Shown piece by piece: positions 25,997 to 35,231 of a stretch of 64,000 bases of DNA. Source of the stretch: Amycolatopsis coloradensis (GTDB taxonomy: Bacteria > Actinomycetota > Actinomycetes > Mycobacteriales > Pseudonocardiaceae). Where the stretch lies: contig NZ_CP150484.1 in the NCBI RefSeq assembly GCF_037997115.1, positions 238,179 to 302,178 of the forward strand, in the 5' to 3' direction. The number at the start of each line of letters is the position of its first letter. Position 1 is the stretch's first letter. Under the pieces are notes generated by a model. It saw only the letters and a program-made list of their open reading frames with translations, was not told where the DNA came from and did no database searches. The translations under genes and the position numbers were made by a program.

Positions 25997-26095
25997 ATCA
26001 CGTCCGGGTGTAGGTGATCACCCGATGCCGCGAGGCACCCCTCAGGACGAATCTCGTCACTACCGAACAAGGCAGTGAGTTCCTAAGGGGAAAAG

Positions 26096-26308
26096 ATGAA
26101 CACGAACGACGCTCTGCTCACCGGCGTACTGGCCGAGGTCGAGTACCGCCGGGAAGAGCTGCAGCGAGCGGGCCGCAGCATCTGGGTCGAGCGGGCCCGC
26201 CGGGCGAGTAAGCGGATCCGCGCGCAGCGCGCCGAAGTCCAGGTGCCCGCCCAGGAGCGCCGAGAGGTCCGGCAGGCGCCCGCCCGCAGCGGCGACATCA
26301 CCCGGTAG
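26096..26308 (+). CDS. Small hypothetical protein upstream of the LAL regulator (70 aa)
   Basis: A 70-residue, very basic, helix-prone protein (VEYRREELQRAGRS, then RARRASKRIRAQRAE). AAGGGGA precedes the ATG. It has no membrane segment or cysteine. I do not recognise the family. It lies 63 bp before the large LuxR-type regulator on the same strand and could share its transcript. Confidence 0.6.
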   Translation: MNTNDALLTGVLAEVEYRREELQRAGRSIWVERARRASKRIRAQRAEVQVPAQERREVRQAPARSGDITR

Positions 26309-26371
26309 AGGTCGAGTGCGATGAAGCTCTCGGCGAAAACACAGGCGAAGTTGTCGGCCCGGTAGGCAAGA

Positions 26372-29300
26372 ATGCACCTCGTGCCCCGTCTTGGCTCCGG
26401 AATCCCGATCGTCGCCCGCACACAGGAGATGCGGCAGCTCCGCGCCGCCTTCGCCCGTGCAGAACGGGGCGAGGCCGGCGCGGTGCTGCTCTCCGGTGAC
26501 GCCGGCGTCGGCAAGACCCGCCTCCTGACCGCGCTCGGCGAGTACGCCGCGGGCGCGGGCGCCCTGGTGCTCACCGGGCGCTGTATCGACGTCCATGAGG
26601 GCGGTCTTCCCTATCTTCCGTTCGCCGAGGCGCTGGCGCCGCTGGCGACGACGTCCGATCCCGCGGTCACCGCCGCGGTCCGGGCGCGGCCGGCGCTGGG
26701 CAGGCTGCTCCCGCAGATGCAGCAGGCGGAGGACTACCCCGCCATCGAAGACGGTCAGCTCACCGCGAGCGAACGGGTGTCGACGCAACGCCTCGGGCCC
26801 GAACGGGACCTCGGCCAGCTCCAGCTGTTCGACGCGGTACTGGGGGTGCTGACCGTCATCGCGCAGCGCCGGCCCGTGGTGATCCTGCTGGAGGATCTGC
26901 ACTGGGCCGACGGTTCCACCCGGAACCTGCTGTCCTTCCTGCTGACGAGGCTGCGCACCCAGCGGCTGCTGGTGGTGGCGAGCTATCGCGAGGAGGACGT
27001 CCACCGGCGGCATCCGCTCCGGGCGGTGCTGTCCGAGGTGGTGCGGCTGGGCGCGGTCGAACGTGTCGAGGTCAAGCCGTTCGGCGCCGAGGACGCGCGC
27101 GCGTTCGTCGAGGCGCTGGCCGACGAGCCGATCGGCCAGGACCTGATCGCCGACATCGTCACCCGGTCCGAGGGCAATCCGTTCTTCGTCGAGGAGCTGC
27201 TCGCGTCCGCGAAGGACTGCCGCGAGCTCCCCGCCGGGCTGGCCGAAGTGCTCCTCGCCAGGGTGGAGCAGCTTTCGCAGATCACGCGCCGGGTGCTGCG
27301 CGTGGTCTCGGTCGCGAAGGACGCGGTGGCGCATGCCGCGCTCGCCGAGATCTCCGGCCTGGACGAACTCGAACTCGACGAGGCGCTGCGCGAGGCCGTG
27401 CAGCATCACGTGTTGGTGATCGAGAATGGTTTCTACACCTTTCGCCACGCGCTACTGCAGGAAGCCGTGTACGGCGACCTGTTGCCGGGGGAGCGGGTGC
27501 GCATGCACGCGGCGTACGCGGCACGCATTCGTAACCGCACACAAGGCCGGGGCCAGGACGCGCGGCTCGCGCACCACAGCATGGAGAGCAAGGACTTCGT
27601 CACCGCGCTGGCCGCGTTGCTGCGCGCGATGGACGAAGCGGAGAAGCTGGGCGCGCCCGGCTCCGCGCTGAGGCACGTCGAGCAGGCACTGTCCATTTGG
27701 GACGCCGTGCCCGCGGCGGACCGACCGTCGGACGTCGACGAGCTCCGCCTCCTGCACGAGGCGTCGTATTTCGCGAGCACGTCGGGGGAGCCGGAGCGCG
27801 CGGTCGCCTATTCGCGGTCCGCGACCGAGGCCTTGGGCCCGGACACCGGCAACGAGCGGGCCGCCAAGGTCTGGCGACGGCACGCCGAGGCGCTGCTTTC
27901 GGTCGACGGCACGCTGGACGAGGTCGTCGAGGCGATCGACAAGGCCTGGGAGCTGGTCGAACACACCGAGGCGAGTGCCGCGCGGGCCTGGGTGCTCGCC
28001 ACCCGCGCCGGGATCCTGCGGCTGATCGACAGGCACGACGAGGCGCTGCAGTGCGCCCTGGCCGCGGTCGCCGACGCCAGGGCCGTCGGCGCGGGCGGGG
28101 CGGAGGCGGCGGCGCTGGTCTCGCTCGGGACGCTGGCCGATTCGGCGGGCGACGTCGAGGAGGCGCGGGAGCGGCTGCGCGAGGCCGAGCGGAAGGCCAG
28201 GGATTCCGGCGCGCTCAACGGCGAGCTACGGGCCCTGCACTTCCTCGGGCTGAGCTACGACGACAGGGCAGAGATCCATTCCGCCTTGAAGTACTACGCC
28301 AAGGGCATCAAGCGGGCCAAGGAGACCGGGCTGACCTGGAGCTCGTTCGGCATCGAGCTGCGGACCAAACACCTCACGCTGCGGTACGTCAGCGGGGATT
28401 GGCCGGAAGACGACGACGCCGGCCGCGCGGGCCGCGGTGTTTCGAGTGTCGTCGCCGGGCGCTTCCTGGGGATCTGGGCACAGTTCGTCGTCGGCAGGGG
28501 CCGGTTCGCGGACGCGGACAAGATCCTGCCCAGCCTCCGTCAGCACTGGAGCGCGGACTACTCGATCGCGCTCGCGGCGGGCGACGCCGCGATCCAGCTC
28601 GCGTCGTGGCGAGGAGATCACGCGGGTGCGGTGCGCCATGCGCATGAGCTGATCGACTGGCTCGAAGAGGTCGAACCCGCCGTGCTGGGCGGCATCCGGA
28701 TCAGCGTGCACGGTCTCACGGCGGCAGTTGCCCAGGCCGCCGAGGCACGGGTACGCGGTGATCAGGCGACAGTCGAGGCCGCGGTGGAATCGGGCGAGAA
28801 GTTCCTCGCCCACGGCCGCCATTGCGCCGAACACGGCATCCCGCGTTCGGTGTCGCTGGGCCCGGAGGCGCTTGCGTGGCTCGCCCGGCTGGAGGCGCTC
28901 GGCGGCAGCCTGCGCGGCACGGGGGATCCGGCGCTGTGGGCGAAGGCGGTCGAGGCGTTCGGGTACGGCGCGGTGTACGAGCAGGCCATGTGCCGTCTGC
29001 AGCACGCGAAATCCCTGCTGGCTTCGGACGGCGACACCGCGCTCGCCGCGTCGGAGCTGCTGGCCGTGCACGCGGTGGCCGATCGGCTGGGCGCCTGCCC
29101 GCTGCGCGAAGCCGTCCGGGAGCTCAGCCACCGGGCGCGCGTCGAGCTTCCCGGGGAGGCCGCGGCGCCGCGTCGTGACGTCGTCGATCCGCTCACCGAT
29201 CGGGAACGTGACGTGCTGGAGCGCGTCGCGCTCGGCCGGACCAACCGGCAGGTCGGTGAAGAGCTGTACATCAGCGAGAAGACGGTGAGCGTCCACCTTT

Positions 29301-29398
29301 CGCGCGTGATGGCGAAACTCGGCGCGAGCCGCCGGGCCGAGGCGGTCGCGATCGCCTACGACCGGGGCCTGCTGGCCGCTCCGACCTCTTCCTCCTAG
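26372..29398 (+). CDS. Large LuxR-family ATPase regulator (LAL type)
   Basis: A 1008-residue regulator. Residues 15-300 are a STAND/AAA ATPase: Walker A in SGDAGVGKTRLL and Walker B in VVILLEDLHWAD. The middle (about 420-900) is Ala-rich helical, TPR-like repeat sequence. The C-terminal 65 residues are a LuxR HTH (DPLTDRERDVLERVALGRTN, then ISEKTVSVHLSRVMAKLGA). LAL proteins activate secondary-metabolite, sugar or sterol genes; no target gene sits next to it. The ATG has no clear ribosome site, and a GTG four codons later is an alternative. Confidence 0.92.
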   Translation: MHLVPRLGSGIPIVARTQEMRQLRAAFARAERGEAGAVLLSGDAGVGKTRLLTALGEYAAGAGALVLTGRCIDVHEGGLPYLPFAEALAPLATTSDPAVTAAVRARPALGRLLPQMQQAEDYPAIEDGQLTASERVSTQRLGPERDLGQLQLFDAVLGVLTVIAQRRPVVILLEDLHWADGSTRNLLSFLLTRLRTQRLLVVASYREEDVHRRHPLRAVLSEVVRLGAVERVEVKPFGAEDARAFVEALADEPIGQDLIADIVTRSEGNPFFVEELLASAKDCRELPAGLAEVLLARVEQLSQITRRVLRVVSVAKDAVAHAALAEISGLDELELDEALREAVQHHVLVIENGFYTFRHALLQEAVYGDLLPGERVRMHAAYAARIRNRTQGRGQDARLAHHSMESKDFVTALAALLRAMDEAEKLGAPGSALRHVEQALSIWDAVPAADRPSDVDELRLLHEASYFASTSGEPERAVAYSRSATEALGPDTGNERAAKVWRRHAEALLSVDGTLDEVVEAIDKAWELVEHTEASAARAWVLATRAGILRLIDRHDEALQCALAAVADARAVGAGGAEAAALVSLGTLADSAGDVEEARERLREAERKARDSGALNGELRALHFLGLSYDDRAEIHSALKYYAKGIKRAKETGLTWSSFGIELRTKHLTLRYVSGDWPEDDDAGRAGRGVSSVVAGRFLGIWAQFVVGRGRFADADKILPSLRQHWSADYSIALAAGDAAIQLASWRGDHAGAVRHAHELIDWLEEVEPAVLGGIRISVHGLTAAVAQAAEARVRGDQATVEAAVESGEKFLAHGRHCAEHGIPRSVSLGPEALAWLARLEALGGSLRGTGDPALWAKAVEAFGYGAVYEQAMCRLQHAKSLLASDGDTALAASELLAVHAVADRLGACPLREAVRELSHRARVELPGEAAAPRRDVVDPLTDRERDVLERVALGRTNRQVGEELYISEKTVSVHLSRVMAKLGASRRAEAVAIAYDRGLLAAPTSSS

Positions 29399-29400
29399 CC

Positions 29401-29463
29401 GCGTTTAGTCCTCTGAATGCGATCCTTGCGTGTGCAAGTACCGCGTTCAGAGGACTAAACGCG
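29401..29463. repeat. Dispersed palindrome family C, copy 2
   Basis: GCGTTTAGTCCTCTGAATGC at the left mirrors GCGTTCAGAGGACTAAACGC at the right, around the loop TCCTTGCGTGTGCAAGTAC. The loop is close to the reverse complement of the copy-1 loop at 9707. It starts 3 bp after the LAL stop and ends 9 bp before the stop of the convergent dehydrogenase gene, fitting a bidirectional terminator. Confidence 0.9.
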
Positions 29464-29472
29464 GGAAGGGGA

Positions 29473-31086
29473 TCAGCGGCGCGGGAGGCGGCGCAGGGCT
29501 TTCAGGCTCGTGCTCAGTGCCCGCACCCAGAGCTTCGGCGGGATTCCGCGGCCGGGGCGCAGCGGCATCCCCCGCTGCAAAGCGATCGCCTGGGCCTCGG
29601 TGTACTTGAGCAGGCCTTCGGCACCGTTGCGCCGCCCGACGCCGGACTCCTTCATCCCGCCCATCGGCAGGCCCACGGTCCCGAAGGTCGCCGCGAAGCC
29701 TTCGTTGACGTTGACGGTCCCGGCCTTCAGCCGCGCCGCGACCTCCCAGCCCGCCCGGCCGTTGCGCGACCACACGCTCGCGTTCAGCCCGAACTTCGTG
29801 TCGTTGGCCCGCTCGATCGCGTCGGTGACGTCGGTGTAGCCGTAGATCGACACGACCGGCCCGAAGGTCTCCTCGGCGAACAGCTTGACGTCTTCGGTGA
29901 CGTCGGTGAGCACGGTCGGCTCGTAGAACAGCGGGCCGAGGTCGGGCCGCGCCTTGCCACCGGTGAGCACCTTCGCACCCTTGGAGCGGGCGTCCTCGAC
30001 GTGCGCCGACACCGTCTCCAGTTGGGCCTCGGAGGTCAGGGATCCCATCTGCGCCTGGTAGTCCAGGGTGCCGCCCAGCCGCAGCGCGGCGGTCTTGGCG
30101 ACGAACGCGCGAGTGAACTCCTCGCGGATCGACTCGTGCACGTAGATGCGCTCGACCGAGACGCACAGCTGCCCCGCGGAGGAGAAGCACGCGGTCACCG
30201 CGCCCGTGGCGGTCTTGGCGATGTCCGCGTCGGGCAGCACGATCATCGGGTTCTTGCCGCCGAGTTCGAGTGAGTAGCTCGTCAGCCGCTCCGCCACCTT
30301 CGCGGCGAGGCCCTTGCCCGTGGGGGTGGATCCGGTGAAGCAGAGATAGTCCGACTCTTCGACCAGCGCGTCGCCGATCTGCGAACCCCGGCCGAGCACG
30401 ATCTGCCAGACACCGGCGGGCAGCCCGGCCTCCTCGGCGACCTCTTGCAGCCACAGCGCCGAGAGCGCGGTCTGGTTGTCCGGCTTCTGCACGACGGCGT
30501 TGCCCGCCGCGAGCGCGGGCAGGACGTCCATCGCGGTCAGCGCGAGGGGGTAGTTCCACGGCGAGATGATCCCGACGACACCCTTGGGGTGCCGGATCTC
30601 GCCGACCTTCGTCAACACCGGGATCAGCCCGGCGGCGCGGCGAGGCGACAGGAACTTCGCGCTGTGCTTGCCGTAGTAGGCGGCCACGAGCGCGGTGGCG
30701 CTGACTTCGTCGAAGGCGTCCATCCGTGCTTTGCCCGCCTCGATCTGCACGAGGTCGAGCGCCTCTTCCTGCCGCTTCAATACCAGGTCGTGCAGGCGGA
30801 TCAGGATGCGCTGGCGGTCTTCGACCGGTCGCCCGGCCCATGCGCGCTGAGCTTCCCGTGCCTGGTCGAACACGGCGCGGACGTCGGCGTCGGTGGCTTG
30901 GGGGAGGGTCGCGATCGGCTGTCCGGTGAAGGGCGCGCGCATCTGGACGGGCGCCGAGTCCGCACCGCCCACGACCCGGCGCACGAGCCGTTCCGCCCTC
31001 GTCATGGCGGGGGCGCCGGGAACGCCGCCGATGGTGGACGGTCCTTCAGTGTGCTGGCCCGCACTCGCCGGTGTCGTGCTCGTCAT
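29473..31086 (-). CDS. gabD2: Succinate-semialdehyde dehydrogenase (NADP-dependent type, GabD2-like)
   Basis: A 537-residue aldehyde dehydrogenase. It has IISPWNYPLALTAMD, the cofactor-site FTGSTPTGKGLAAK, the general base in LELGGKNPMIVL, and the nucleophile Cys in CFSSAGQLCVSVER. The closest known group is actinobacterial GabD2, which oxidises succinate semialdehyde; substrate assignment is by family only. The ATG of MTSTTPASAGQH is used. An in-frame upstream extension runs through a palindrome and is not used. Confidence 0.85.
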   Translation of the reverse strand: MTSTTPASAGQHTEGPSTIGGVPGAPAMTRAERLVRRVVGGADSAPVQMRAPFTGQPIATLPQATDADVRAVFDQAREAQRAWAGRPVEDRQRILIRLHDLVLKRQEEALDLVQIEAGKARMDAFDEVSATALVAAYYGKHSAKFLSPRRAAGLIPVLTKVGEIRHPKGVVGIISPWNYPLALTAMDVLPALAAGNAVVQKPDNQTALSALWLQEVAEEAGLPAGVWQIVLGRGSQIGDALVEESDYLCFTGSTPTGKGLAAKVAERLTSYSLELGGKNPMIVLPDADIAKTATGAVTACFSSAGQLCVSVERIYVHESIREEFTRAFVAKTAALRLGGTLDYQAQMGSLTSEAQLETVSAHVEDARSKGAKVLTGGKARPDLGPLFYEPTVLTDVTEDVKLFAEETFGPVVSIYGYTDVTDAIERANDTKFGLNASVWSRNGRAGWEVAARLKAGTVNVNEGFAATFGTVGLPMGGMKESGVGRRNGAEGLLKYTEAQAIALQRGMPLRPGRGIPPKLWVRALSTSLKALRRLPRR

Positions 31087-31154
31087 GCCGTCTCCGTTCG
31101 ATGCCGCGCGGAGCCGGAAAGGCGCCACGCAGAGCCCAGGTGTTACCGACGAGT

Positions 31155-31181
31155 ACAGCATACCGCCGGTATGGAGGCTGT
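31155..31181. promoter_or_regulatory. Palindrome upstream of the semialdehyde dehydrogenase
   Basis: ATACC-GCC-GGTAT (31160-31172) is a perfect 5-bp-arm dyad flanked by ACAGC on the left and GCTGT on the right. It lies 70-95 bp upstream of the dehydrogenase start. It is a candidate repressor site. Confidence 0.45.
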
Positions 31182-31203
31182 CCAGCGCTGATATGAATCA
31201 GTT

Positions 31204-32001
31204 TCACGTACTGCCGGGCCGTGGCGGATTGTCCGGGGACGGGCGCAGGATGTCCTGCTGCTGCAACGCGGATCCCGCGGGCGGCGTCGGGGGCGACGGC
31301 GGCTCGTAGGCCTGCGGATACTGCTGCTGAGGGACACCGGGAGCGTAAGGGGTGTAGGTGACCGGGTAAGGGGCCTGTGGGGGCGGCGCCGGTTCACGAC
31401 GGTTGGCCACGACCGCCAGCCCGACCGTGAGCAACGCCACGAGCCCGCCGGCGAGCAGAATCCAGAATCCGCTCCCGGTCCCATAACGCGAGACGAACCG
31501 GCCGGTGTCCTGGCCGAAGCTCAGGCTCGCCGAGATGTCCATGCCGAGCATCCAGACGCCGACCGCGGTCCCCGCCCCGCCCGCGATGAGGAGCGTCCTC
31601 GACGTCGTCGCGGCGGGCGAACCCGAAGTGCGCTGGTACGCGGCGAAACCCACCGCGGCCCCGGCGAACAGGGTCAGCGCGGCGGCGGACAGCGGGATGC
31701 CGTAGCGGGCGACATGCGTTTTGTCGTAGAACTCCTTCTCCTCCGCCGACGGTTCGATGTCGAAGATCCGCGTCCAGCCGGTCTCGGCGAATTTCGACAC
31801 CGCCTTGCCGTCGGACACCTGCTCGTACGTCGACTGCGGGAGAAAAGTCGCGAGAAGGACCAGCAGGCCGGCGAAAACCCCCATCATCGCGGCGAAGAGG
31901 CGGGGGAGCCGCACGTCGGACGGCGGGCGCGGCGCGGTGGCGGGCGGTACTGCGCCGAACGGGCCAGTCGGTTGGTACGGCTGCTGCTGCGGCGCGTTCA
32001 T
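31204..32001 (-). CDS. Proline-rich four-helix membrane protein
   Basis: A 265-residue protein with Pro/Gln-rich cytoplasmic ends and four hydrophobic segments: LFAAMMGVFAGLLVLLATFL, PLSAAALTLFAGAAVGFAAY, LLIAGGAGTAVGVWMLGM and FWILLAGGLVALLTVGLAVV. An extracytoplasmic loop of about 50 residues follows the first. I do not recognise a named family. The ATG follows an AGGAGTC-like sequence. It stands alone between the dehydrogenase and a TetR gene. Confidence 0.8.
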   Translation of the reverse strand: MNAPQQQPYQPTGPFGAVPPATAPRPPSDVRLPRLFAAMMGVFAGLLVLLATFLPQSTYEQVSDGKAVSKFAETGWTRIFDIEPSAEEKEFYDKTHVARYGIPLSAAALTLFAGAAVGFAAYQRTSGSPAATTSRTLLIAGGAGTAVGVWMLGMDISASLSFGQDTGRFVSRYGTGSGFWILLAGGLVALLTVGLAVVANRREPAPPPQAPYPVTYTPYAPGVPQQQYPQAYEPPSPPTPPAGSALQQQDILRPSPDNPPRPGST

Positions 32002-32105
32002 GGTCGACTCCTCCGCCGGTTCGGTCGTCCAGCAAGGAATTCCACCACGGATCGGCCGACGGGATAAGTGTCAGCTGTGCTCTGGTCAAGGTGCTTTCGT
32101 GCGTG

Positions 32106-32720
32106 CTAAGCGGTGGTGTCCTCGTACAACATCACCGCGACGCGCTTCCATTCGTCGAGCAGTTGCCGCCGTCGCTTCGGATCGCCGCCGAGTTCGGCGT
32201 CCAGCGCCAGTCCCCGGGTGAGGTTCACGGTCAGCCAGAAGAGGATCTCCGCGCGTTCCTTCGGCAGATCCCCGGCGACCGCGGTGACGTGCTCCAGCGT
32301 CGAGCGGCCCAGTGCCCTGTCGACCGGGCGGATCGCCTCGCGGAGTTCGGGGTCGGTGCGCGCCGCGACCCACAGTTCCGTGGCGGCCGTGGACAGCGTG
32401 CCCGAGTAGCCCTCCCACAGCAGGTCGATCGCCGCCGCGACCCCCGAGGCGCCGCCGGGAAGCGCCGTGATCGACGCCGCGAGCCGCCCGCGCAGCTTTT
32501 CGGTCAGATGCTCGACGGCGGCCGCCATGAGTTCGGCCTTCGCGGAGAAGTGATGTTGCACGGCGCCCTTCGAGACGCCGGCGCGGGCGCAGATCTCCTG
32601 GACCGAGGTGCGCGCGTAGCCGAGGTCGACCAGGCAGTCGATGGTCGCGTCGAGCAGCGCGGTGCGGGTCTGCTCGCGCCGCTCGGCCTGGGTGCGGTGG
32701 GTCCTGCCGAGCACGCTCAC
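32106..32720 (-). CDS. TetR-family regulator of the acyl-CoA module
   Basis: A 204-residue TetR protein. The HTH is RTALLDATIDCLVDLGYART followed by SVQEICARAGVSKGAVQHHF. It is divergent from an acyl-CoA dehydrogenase, and a 30-bp dyad lies between them, so it probably represses that operon in response to an acyl-CoA. Confidence 0.9.
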   Translation of the reverse strand: MSVLGRTHRTQAERREQTRTALLDATIDCLVDLGYARTSVQEICARAGVSKGAVQHHFSAKAELMAAAVEHLTEKLRGRLAASITALPGGASGVAAAIDLLWEGYSGTLSTAATELWVAARTDPELREAIRPVDRALGRSTLEHVTAVAGDLPKERAEILFWLTVNLTRGLALDAELGGDPKRRRQLLDEWKRVAVMLYEDTTA

Positions 32721-32753
32721 CGGCTCCGGCCCCCTTTACGTGCAGCTCGGTAC

Positions 32754-32783
32754 GGATGTACATTCCGGATGGAACTTACATCC
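32754..32783. promoter_or_regulatory. TetR operator between regulator and acyl-CoA dehydrogenase
   Basis: GGATGTACATTCC and GGAACTTACATCC form 13-bp arms (11 of 13 symmetric) around GGAT. It sits in the divergent intergenic region, 34 bp from the TetR start and 42 bp from the dehydrogenase start. Confidence 0.7.
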
Positions 32784-32824
32784 TAAGCGTCATGTTTTCC
32801 AGGTCCGATCAGGAGGCGTTGGCC

Positions 32825-33976
32825 GTGCCCTTGCAGATCCAGAAGAGTTCGTGGAGCACGACGGAGCTCGAAGACCTCCGGGACCTCGCCCGGACCTTCT
32901 GCCAGAAGGAACTCGTGCCGAACCAGGAGCGCTGGGCGGCCGAGAAGAAGGTCGACCGCGAGCTGTGGACGAAGGCGGGCGAGGTCGGCCTGCTGGCCCT
33001 GTCCATCCCGGAGGAGTACGGCGGTGGCGGCGGCACGTTCGCCCACGAAGCCGTGCTCTACGAAGAGCAGGCCCGGTCCGGTGACAGCGCTTGGGGCGTC
33101 ACCGTCCACAATGGAATCGTCGCGCACTACATCCTCGAGTATGCGAACGAAGAGCAGAAGAAGGCGTGGCTGCCGAAGTTCGCCTCCGGCGAGATGGTCG
33201 GCGCGGTCGCGATGACCGAGCCCGGCACCGGTTCGGACCTGCAGAACATCAAGACCCGCGCGGTACGCGACGGCGACCACTACGTGATCAACGGCGCGAA
33301 GACGTTCATCACCAACGGTTTCCACGCAGACCTCGTCGTGGTCGCGGTGAAGACCGACCCGGAGGCGGGCGCGCAGGGTGTCTCGCTGATCGCCGTCGAG
33401 ACCGACACGCCCGGCTTCAGCCGCGGCCGCGTCCTCGACAAGATCGGCCTCAAGGGGCAGGACACGGCGGAGCTGAACTTCGACGACGTCCGCGTGCCCG
33501 CCGCCAACCTCCTCGGCGCGCAGGAAGGTCTCGGCTTCATCCAGCTCATGCAGCAGCTGCCGCAGGAACGGCTGATCATCGCCGTCACCGCGGTCGCCGG
33601 GATGGAGGCCGCGATCGACCAGACCATCGCCTACACCAAGGACCGCCAGGCGTTCGGCCGCCCGGTCTACAACTTCCAGAACACGAAGTTCAAGCTCGCC
33701 GAGGCCGCGACCGAGGCCGCGGTGTCCCGCGCGTTCCTCGACCAGTGCATCGAACGGCACCTGCGCAAGGAACTCGACGTGCAGGGCGCGGCGATGGCGA
33801 AGCTGTGGACCACCGAACGGGTCAACAAGGTCGTCGACGACTGCCTGCAGCTCTTCGGCGGCTACGGCTACATGACCGAGTACCCGATCGCGCGCGCGTG
33901 GGCCGACATCCGGATCTCCCGCATCTTCGGTGGCACCAGCGAGATCATGAAGGAAATCATCTCTCGCACGCTGTAG
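32825..33976 (+). CDS. Acyl-CoA dehydrogenase
   Basis: A 383-residue flavoenzyme of normal length. Landmarks are AMTEPGTGSDLQNIKTRA, GAKTFITNGFHADLV, ERLIIAVTAVAGMEAAIDQT, the catalytic-base region DDCLQLFGGYGYMTEYPIAR and RISRIFGGTSEIMKEII. The GTG start is preferred because AGGAGG lies 8 bp upstream; an ATG at 32792 would add 11 residues next to the operator. It is followed 28 bp later by a CoA-transferase family gene, probably in one operon. Confidence 0.94.
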   Translation: MPLQIQKSSWSTTELEDLRDLARTFCQKELVPNQERWAAEKKVDRELWTKAGEVGLLALSIPEEYGGGGGTFAHEAVLYEEQARSGDSAWGVTVHNGIVAHYILEYANEEQKKAWLPKFASGEMVGAVAMTEPGTGSDLQNIKTRAVRDGDHYVINGAKTFITNGFHADLVVVAVKTDPEAGAQGVSLIAVETDTPGFSRGRVLDKIGLKGQDTAELNFDDVRVPAANLLGAQEGLGFIQLMQQLPQERLIIAVTAVAGMEAAIDQTIAYTKDRQAFGRPVYNFQNTKFKLAEAATEAAVSRAFLDQCIERHLRKELDVQGAAMAKLWTTERVNKVVDDCLQLFGGYGYMTEYPIARAWADIRISRIFGGTSEIMKEIISRTL

Positions 33977-34004
33977 AGAAACCGTTGGCGTAGGAAGGAA
34001 GAAC

Positions 34005-35153
34005 GTGGCGAAAAAGGCCGGCCCGCTCAGCGGGCTCAAGGTCGTCGAACTGGCCGGGCTCGCCCCGGCGCCGTTCGCCTGCACGATCCTCGCCGATCTC
34101 GGCGCGGAGGTCGTCCGGATCGACCGGGCGACACCGGGCAACGACGTCATCGGGTTCCCGAACGATCCGCTCGCGCGCGGCAGGCGGTCGATCGGGATCA
34201 ACACCAAGACCCCCGAGGGCGTCGAACTGGTGCTGAAACTCGCCGACGACGCCGACGTGCTCATCGAGGGTTTCCGCCCCGGCGTCGCCGAGCGGATGGG
34301 CATCGGGCCGGAACAGGTCCACGCCCGCAATCCGCGGCTGGTCTACGGCCGGATGACCGGCTACGGCCAGGACGGCCCGCTGGCGACCGTCGCCGGGCAC
34401 GACATCAACTACATCGGCATCTCCGGCGCGCTCGAACCCATCGGGCACGCCGGGCAGCGGCCGGTGGTGCCGCTCAACCTCGTCGGTGACTTCGGCGGCG
34501 GTGGCCTCCTGCTCGCCATGGGTGTGCTGGCGGCGCTGTTCGAACGCCAGACGTCCGGCAAGGGACAGGTGGTCGACGCGTCCATGGTGGACGGTGCCGC
34601 GCTGCTGACCACCAGCCTGCACGGGCTGCTGGATTCCGGGCTGTGGTCCGGTGGGCGCGGTGAGAACATGCTCGACGGCGGCGCGCCGTTCTACGACACC
34701 TACGAGACCGCCGACGGCAAATACGTCGCCATCGGCGCGATCGAGATGCGGTTCTGGGGCGACCTGGTGAAGGTGCTCGGCCTCGACCCCGAGGAGACCC
34801 CGGTCCACGTCGACAAGAACGAGTGGCCGAAGCTGCGCAAGATCGTCGCCGAAGCTGTCGCGAAGCACACCCGCGACGAGCTGGTCGCGAAGGCCGAGGG
34901 CACCGACGCGTGCCTGACGGCGGTGCTCTCCCCGAAGGAGGCGCCGTCGCATCCGCACAACGTCGCGCGCAAGACGTTCGTCGACGTCGGCGGCATGCTG
35001 CAGCCCGCGCCGGCGCCGAGGTTCGACCGCACGCCGGCCGGGACGCCGGAACCGCCTCGGCCCAAGGGTGGCGACACCACCGAGGTCCTCGCCGAACTCG
35101 GCGTGGACGCCGAGGGGATCGAACGGCTCAGGGCCGCGGGCACCATCGCGTGA
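34005..35153 (+). CDS. CaiB/BaiF family CoA-transferase, alpha-methylacyl-CoA racemase-like
   Basis: A 382-residue class III CoA-transferase-fold protein. It matches the racemase branch: GHDINYIGISGAL with the catalytic His, LNLVGDFGGGGLLL with the catalytic Asp, and GAPFYDTYETADGKYVAIG followed by AIEMRF with the conserved Glu, as in M. tuberculosis Mcr. It likely epimerises 2-methyl branched acyl-CoA so that the (S) form can be oxidised by the neighbouring dehydrogenase. GTG start after AGGAAGGAAG. Confidence 0.88.
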   Translation: MAKKAGPLSGLKVVELAGLAPAPFACTILADLGAEVVRIDRATPGNDVIGFPNDPLARGRRSIGINTKTPEGVELVLKLADDADVLIEGFRPGVAERMGIGPEQVHARNPRLVYGRMTGYGQDGPLATVAGHDINYIGISGALEPIGHAGQRPVVPLNLVGDFGGGGLLLAMGVLAALFERQTSGKGQVVDASMVDGAALLTTSLHGLLDSGLWSGGRGENMLDGGAPFYDTYETADGKYVAIGAIEMRFWGDLVKVLGLDPEETPVHVDKNEWPKLRKIVAEAVAKHTRDELVAKAEGTDACLTAVLSPKEAPSHPHNVARKTFVDVGGMLQPAPAPRFDRTPAGTPEPPRPKGGDTTEVLAELGVDAEGIERLRAAGTIA

Positions 35154-35154
35154 G

Positions 35155-35231
35155 CTGAAGGGGACTTTCCCCGCATGAGACGCGGCGAAAGCGTCCTTCA
35201 CCGCGTGGCATGCGGTGAAGGACGCTTTCAG
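35155..35231. repeat. Dispersed palindromic repeat family A, copy 2 (77 bp, inverted)
   Basis: Begins CTGAAGGGGACTTTCC and ends GACGCTTTCAG. Its reverse complement aligns along its whole length with the copy at 1488-1564. It starts 2 bp after the CoA-transferase stop and overlaps the stop of the convergent GNAT gene, so it is placed as a shared terminator. Confidence 0.88.
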
